DNA from: Bacteroidota bacterium
GTDB taxonomy: Bacteria > Bacteroidota > Bacteroidia > Chitinophagales > Chitinophagaceae
Direction of reading: 5' to 3'
Assembly: GCA_023416995.1 (NCBI GenBank)
Contig: JAEZGI010000066.1
Span: 1-17,312, forward strand
Length of the DNA: 17,312 bases
Below are positions 13,246 to 17,312 of the stretch, piece after piece (positions within the stretch are counted from its first letter, which is position 1; every line of letters begins with the position of its first letter). Position numbers and translations under genes: made by a program. The notes below the pieces were generated by a model. That model did no database searches and was not told the DNA's origin. It saw nothing but the letters and a program-made list of their open reading frames with translations.

Positions 13246-16200
13246 TTGTAGGAGATCAATAAACCATAATAGTAATACGCGTGCCGGATAAGCTTTCCAT
13301 TCTCGTCATAGTAGCGCTGATGTCCATGATAGTCGCCGTCATAAAAATGCAGATCTTCTACAAGAACACCTTTATCGTTAAATTCCCGAAAAATGCCGTG
13401 GGGATTGTCGCTACTGTATGTACCGCTGGTCCGTATTTTTCCATTTGCATGATAAAGGGTGAGTGGCCCCTCTGTTTCACCGTAAATATCCATGCTTTCC
13501 ATCCAGGTACCACCAGCGAAGTGATACAACAAGTCTTTACCATGCTGCTTTCCGTCGATCAATTCAAAACTTGCAGATGGCTTACCATTACTATAGAAAG
13601 TGTTGATTTTCGCTGTCCCTGAAACGATTGGCTTCTCGGGAAGTAGTTTGCCGGACTGGTCCAGCCAGCTATAGGCAACCGGTTCATTTGCTTCATACCG
13701 CATCTGGTAAACAAGGTTGCCGGCCTCATCAAATTTTTTCTTCCAGCCATGTCGTTCACCGGCAACATACTCATAGCTTACATCTACAGAGCCATTACTA
13801 TTGAAATATGTTTTTGTTCCTTCAAGGCCTTCGGCTCCGTAAAATTCCCGGCAGTTCAGTCTCCCTTCGTCAGTATAATATTTCCACTCGCCGGTTTTGG
13901 CCCCCAGGCTATAATTTCCTTCCGACATCAGTTTTCCATCCGGGTAATATTGTTTCACGGGCCCGTCTAACTCGTCATTTTTATAATTCTCCGTAAGACT
14001 TTTCTGCCCGTTCCCATAATAATATTGCTTTGGACCAACAAAGTTGCCATTCTCAATTTTTGCTTCGATATAGGGTTTGCCGTTCAGATGTGACAGCTTG
14101 AATGGGCCACTCAGTTTGGGGAGTTCTATGCGATGGAAAAACCGACCGCTGGTATCGTATTGAGTGTAATCAACCATCCATCCAAGATGATGATACTGTT
14201 CGTTGCGGATCTGGCCGGTGGGATAATATTCCTCTTTATATCCCTGCAGGTTGCCCTCAATGTAATGAGCTTTTGTTTTCAGCTTGCCATGACTATCATA
14301 ATAAAACCAATCGCCGGTTATATCGCCCGCCTTGTACCAGCCTTCACTGGCAAGCTTGCCATTAAGGTGATAGCCCTGGTAATACCCGTCACGCGTGCCG
14401 TTATCATAAGCATATTCATAATCCTTTTTCCCATTCAGAAAATAGCCGGTGTATTTGCCATGTAGTTCACCATCTTTGAAGTTGGAAACGGTCCGAACAG
14501 CACCGTTTGGATAATAAGCGGTTTCCGTGCCGGTTTGTAAACCCTTTTCGTCATAAAACTTTTCAATTGTTTTAGTTCCATAAGGGCTGTAAATCGTTAA
14601 TTGTAATTTATTATTTTTTGCTACGGATGTTCCAAGTTCTTTTCCGGAAGCATCGAGGAAGCGGGCGGACCTGATATTATTTTTATCAAATACATAGATG
14701 GCCCATGGCTTGCCATTTTTCTCAAAGTACACAACTTCACCCGACGCAGTTCCTTTCGTGTAATTGGTTTTAAAACGAACCTTACCATTATCATGATAGG
14801 CGACATACTCACCCTCGTTAACACCTGCAACATAAGTTTCGGTGGAAGACAACTGTCCGTTTTCATGGTAACGTTTCCAGAAACCATCGAGATTGTCTGC
14901 CTTGTAACTGCCCTCAAATGATTTTTTACCGTTCTCGTGATACCCGGTACAAGGACCCTCCAGTTTGTCATTCACATAAACCGCTTCGGTTTCAGGTTTG
15001 CCGTTCCGGTAAAATGCGCTCAGCTTTCCTTCCATCACACCATTTGCATACTGTAACCGTTGTTTGAGTTCACCAGAAGTATAATATGTGATCACTTCTC
15101 CATGAAGCTTATCCGCTTTGTAGGGCAATACTTTTAATAAGGCTCCTGAATAGACAAAGGTTTTAAATTCGCCTTCCCGTAAACCATTTTTGTAAGTGCC
15201 CGATTCGGATATATTTCCGTTCTGAAAATAATCTACACTCAGACCATCCAGCTCGCCATCTTTCAAGATCTCAGTGGATTTCAGGGTGCCATCGAAATAA
15301 TAGTAACTCCACAGCCCCTGTTTTTTTCCCTGTGCATTGAATTCGCCTTTGGCAGTTATATTTCCACTGCTGAAGGTATAGATCCATGGGCCAGTTTCAG
15401 TGTTATCTTTTTTGATACCGTGACCAACCAGGTCGCCATCCGGCACATACCTTATGGCTGTAGTATTTCTTTTTGAATAATTCGGCTCGCGGGTTTCCCT
15501 AATCTCGTTAGTGTATACAACAAGGTCCGCTACCAGCTTTTCAATTTCTTTTTTGTGACCTTTAACGTATTTCTGTATCTCAGCAAGATCAACGCCGGAA
15601 AAGATATAGTAAACAAAGGTTTCAAAGCTTTTATTCTTTATCAATGAAGCGTAAAGCGGAACATAATATTGCATCCAGAAATCTTTATCATTCTGGTCAT
15701 ACACCAGCTTCTCGCAGATAACCTGCAACTGGCGGGAAATCGGATCGTCGAGCTTAATAAGCGGTTTATAATTTTTGTTCAATGCGATCTTAGCAGCAAC
15801 GATGGTTTCAACTTCTGCAATGTTTTCCGGTGGCTCGGCCGTACGCTTGCGGAGGTATTGCATGATATCCTCGTCAGCAGAAGCTATAGCGCTCAAAAGT
15901 TTTATAGCCTGTGCTTGTTGCGGGCCACCAGGATTGATTAACATGTAAGTAGCAAATCCCAGGAAGCCATCAACGGGCCTGCCTTTTAACAACGCAATCT
16001 GCGCCAGCCGGAAATGGGCATTGGCATGATATGGATTGATGAGTATTACTTTTTGCAGCAACGGTATGGCGCGGTCATAATCGTCTGAACGAAGATGGGT
16101 CACTGCTTCATTGAAGTATAAAGCCACAAAGTCAGGATATTTTTTCTGTGCGCTGTCAAAGACACGTAGCGCGCGTTGTTTATCACCGCTGTGATCGAGA

Positions 16201-16523
16201 CTCACTGCTAATTGCGTATAGAGGTCAGGTTCACGGTGACGTTCTCTTTTCTGTTTTAGTCCTTCTTCGCAAAAGCGGATGGCTTCCACAAACTGGCTGT
16301 CTGCATGCAGACTGAGCGCGGCTTCATACAAGGCATACACATAGTTGGTATCGTTGCGGGAAATCTGTTTGTAAAGACCGAGGGCGTCTTTGTATTTGCC
16401 TTCATCGTGGAGTTTGATGGCATCGGCGATGAGGAGTCCTGAATTGATAAGGGGCTTTTCCTGCGCTTTTGCTGTAAAGGACAGGGCACAGGCAAGGATA
16501 AGGACCGGGGTTAGTCGCTTCAT
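13242..16523 (-). CDS. exported TPR and MORN_2-repeat protein (YwqK-like repeats)
   Basis: The 1093-residue protein has a signal peptide (MKRLTPVLILACALSFTAKAQ). TPR-like helical repeats occupy about 30-205 (DEGKYKDALGLYKQI, YEAALSLHADSQFVEAIRFCEEG, YFNEAVTHLRSDDYDRAIPLLQKVILINP, FRLAQIALLKGRPVDGFLGF). A helical linker runs to about 355. From about 365 to the end lie roughly 30 MORN_2/YwqK-type repeats of about 23 residues, of the pattern YxxNGxxxxxxxYxxGxxxGxW. Short breaks occur near residues 625 and 810. These repeats form beta-hairpin rods that generally mediate binding. Annotations often name this family a YwqK antitoxin, but that is a domain label, not a demonstrated role here. It starts the operon. 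A TTACTTTG-like box lies about 125 bp upstream. Confidence 0.93.
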   Translation of the reverse strand: MKRLTPVLILACALSFTAKAQEKPLINSGLLIADAIKLHDEGKYKDALGLYKQISRNDTNYVYALYEAALSLHADSQFVEAIRFCEEGLKQKRERHREPDLYTQLAVSLDHSGDKQRALRVFDSAQKKYPDFVALYFNEAVTHLRSDDYDRAIPLLQKVILINPYHANAHFRLAQIALLKGRPVDGFLGFATYMLINPGGPQQAQAIKLLSAIASADEDIMQYLRKRTAEPPENIAEVETIVAAKIALNKNYKPLIKLDDPISRQLQVICEKLVYDQNDKDFWMQYYVPLYASLIKNKSFETFVYYIFSGVDLAEIQKYVKGHKKEIEKLVADLVVYTNEIRETREPNYSKRNTTAIRYVPDGDLVGHGIKKDNTETGPWIYTFSSGNITAKGEFNAQGKKQGLWSYYYFDGTLKSTEILKDGELDGLSVDYFQNGNISESGTYKNGLREGEFKTFVYSGALLKVLPYKADKLHGEVITYYTSGELKQRLQYANGVMEGKLSAFYRNGKPETEAVYVNDKLEGPCTGYHENGKKSFEGSYKADNLDGFWKRYHENGQLSSTETYVAGVNEGEYVAYHDNGKVRFKTNYTKGTASGEVVYFEKNGKPWAIYVFDKNNIRSARFLDASGKELGTSVAKNNKLQLTIYSPYGTKTIEKFYDEKGLQTGTETAYYPNGAVRTVSNFKDGELHGKYTGYFLNGKKDYEYAYDNGTRDGYYQGYHLNGKLASEGWYKAGDITGDWFYYDSHGKLKTKAHYIEGNLQGYKEEYYPTGQIRNEQYHHLGWMVDYTQYDTSGRFFHRIELPKLSGPFKLSHLNGKPYIEAKIENGNFVGPKQYYYGNGQKSLTENYKNDELDGPVKQYYPDGKLMSEGNYSLGAKTGEWKYYTDEGRLNCREFYGAEGLEGTKTYFNSNGSVDVSYEYVAGERHGWKKKFDEAGNLVYQMRYEANEPVAYSWLDQSGKLLPEKPIVSGTAKINTFYSNGKPSASFELIDGKQHGKDLLYHFAGGTWMESMDIYGETEGPLTLYHANGKIRTSGTYSSDNPHGIFREFNDKGVLVEDLHFYDGDYHGHQRYYDENGKLIRHAYYYYGLLISYK

Positions 16524-16647
16524 AAACGGCAGTTAGGTTTGGTATTAACGGGTCAGGGTTGAAAACTATTATTGCCGACGGGTATTAAAGTATTCGGCAT
16601 TCCGGATTTGGGAATAGTCGTTTTGTTTAACGTCTGTGGGCGGGTGC

Positions 16648-16655
16648 CAAAGTAA
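16648..16655 (-). promoter_or_regulatory. possible -7 box of the TPR/MORN operon
   Basis: On the minus strand TTACTTTG resembles TAnnTTTG with one mismatch. It would give a leader of about 120 nt before the ATG at 16523. No good TTTG lies at the expected distance upstream, so this is weak. Repeat copy 2 starts 33 bp upstream of it. Confidence 0.35.
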
Positions 16656-16687
16656 TACATATATTGAATTTTTAAAAGCAATTTTTG

Positions 16688-16835
16688 GGCGTTCGTTCGG
16701 TGGGTTTGCGGCTGGCGATGGGTTGCCGGCGGCGCTGCTGATTCCGCGTGATACTTTGACGTTACGTTTTATCCGGGCCGCGGAATCAAAGGCGCCGCCG
16801 GCAACCCATCTTCGGCCAAATAACCTCACTGCCTT
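16688..16835 (+). repeat. dispersed hairpin repeat, copy 2
   Basis: This 148-bp element is the best-paired copy. The outer stem is a perfect 16 bp (16720-16735 with 16792-16807). The internal loop is TGCT/AAAG. The inner stem is 9 bp (GATTCCGCG with CGCGGAATC at 16740-16748 and 16779-16787). The apical loop contains GACGTTACGTT. The tail AACCTCACTGCCTT is followed by AGTGA, which can pair with TCACT as a second small hairpin. Frames that cross it on both strands are shadows of this repeat, not genes. Confidence 0.9.
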
Positions 16836-17202
16836 AGTGAAATATGCCATTATCAAAACAAAAAGCACCAGTAAAATAAACGCGGGCTAGCAAATGGGAT
16901 TTTTAAAATTTCCTGGTAAAAATAAAGCTTGCTTTCCACCCTCCCCGCAATTGTAGGCGGGCATTGCGCACCCTGGCCACGAATGTCCCCGCATTCATTG
17001 TCGCATGGGGCTTATCGTTCCTGCTTTAGCAATTACTTTACATACCTGCCCATACATTTGAAAATTTGCTGACAATCGCCTCAAGCTATATTTGTTGATT
17101 TAATTGCGGCCTGGCATTTCTGGCCCTAATGTTATGCAATGATGGCGCGTGCCTAAACAACCTATAATCTATGATTTTGCTGGTCAAATTATATCCCCCT
17201 CA
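16836..17202. other. gene-free stretch between inverted repeat copies 2 and 3
   Basis: No frame of credible length is seen. On the minus strand a 31-codon frame (about 16880-16990) ends GGWKASFIFTRKF and a stop, which looks like the terminal strand of an outer-membrane beta-barrel, but it is too short to call. The stretch may hold remnants of a lost gene. Confidence 0.4.
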
Positions 17203-17210
17203 CAGTGAGG
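17198..17210. repeat. 13-bp palindrome at the end of repeat copy 3
   Basis: CCTCAC-A-GTGAGG is a perfect inverted repeat. It includes the CAGTGAGG that is the outer end of copy 3, and corresponds to the small tail hairpin seen in copy 2. Confidence 0.5.
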
Positions 17211-17312
17211 TTGTTTGTGGGCCCGATGGTGGGGTCGGGGGCGCCTTTGATTCCGCGCCCCGATTTTAACGTAACTCATGAACGTAAGGTGGAATCAGCA
17301 GCGCCCCCGACC
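17203..17312 (-). repeat. dispersed hairpin repeat, copy 3 (inverted, truncated by window end)
   Basis: Its orientation is opposite to copies 1 and 2. The outer stem is 12 bp (17233-17244 with 17301-17312), and the window ends exactly at the arm. The internal loop is TGCT/AAAG on the minus strand. The inner stem is GATTCC/GGAATC (17291-17296 with 17249-17254). Its apical part shares GTTACGTTA and GGGGC with the others and contains TTACGTT twice. The outer stem sequence differs from copy 2 but stays paired. Confidence 0.88.

Noticed and set aside
13242..16523. The MORN/YwqK protein as a toxin-antitoxin antitoxin
   Set aside because: The name comes from database labels for MORN_2 repeats. The protein is exported, has 1093 residues, and is coupled to a transglutaminase-like enzyme, with no recognisable toxin alongside.
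16569..16890. Frames of 84 and 99 codons upstream of the TPR/MORN gene
   Set aside because: Both run across repeat copy 2. The same kind of peptide (GLPAALLIPRDTLTLR) appears after priA because copy 1 is there, so the frames are products of the repeat.
16880..16990. C-terminal fragment of an outer-membrane beta-barrel gene
   Set aside because: A 31-codon frame ending WKASFIFTRKF is suggestive, but there is no upstream barrel sequence in any frame.

Overview
The window looks like chromosome of a Bacteroidota species, most likely Chitinophagaceae or a close relative. The reasons are the promoter grammar (TTTG, 19 bp, then TAnnTTTG upstream of a tRNA gene, and a TAnnTTTG box just before mtaB), the near absence of Shine-Dalgarno sequences, the YYPFG-type RHS core, secreted DUF3857/transglutaminase proteins, and a TPR plus MORN_2 repeat protein. 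Placement is by gene content only.

Layout. 1-1659 is an IS3-family element on the minus strand (orfA, orfB, A7 slippery site, 28-bp imperfect terminal repeats, and an unusually long 439-bp tail after orfB). 1660-2664 is decayed accessory DNA: an 84-aa ORF that may be an orphan immunity gene, a frameshifted RHS core remnant, and a 21-22-bp tandem motif resembling an insertion-sequence end. 2665-2997 is a tRNA-Val(UAC) unit on the minus strand, with promoter and terminator. Two tandem tRNA-Val 5'-half copies sit between its promoter and the intact tRNA. 3052-8210 is housekeeping: mtaB (minus), then divergently a DUF4258 lipobox-less secreted or anchored protein, a PlsC-type acyltransferase and priA (all plus). 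8576-9034 encodes an unrecognised 152-aa protein with a C-terminal CxCC motif. 9105-16523 is a minus-strand operon read from right to left: a 1093-aa exported TPR/MORN protein, an exported transglutaminase-like protein with an intact Cys-His-Asp triad (4-bp ATGA overlap), a 59-aa small ORF, and a second exported DUF3857 protein whose transglutaminase fold has lost its catalytic residues.

The most unusual signals are non-coding. A ~150-bp dispersed repeat occurs three times (directly after the priA stop, upstream of the TPR/MORN operon, and inverted at the window's right end). Each copy folds into a long GC-rich hairpin with a constant 4x4 internal loop, and the third copy differs from the second by three compensated base-pair changes, so the structure itself appears to be conserved. 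The second is the pair of 5' tRNA halves carried in the tRNA-Val leader.

How the genes work together: MtaB modifies tRNAs, PlsC makes phosphatidic acid, and PriA restarts replication, so these are independent core functions. The four-gene right-hand operon is probably one envelope-located system, but its substrate cannot be read from sequence.
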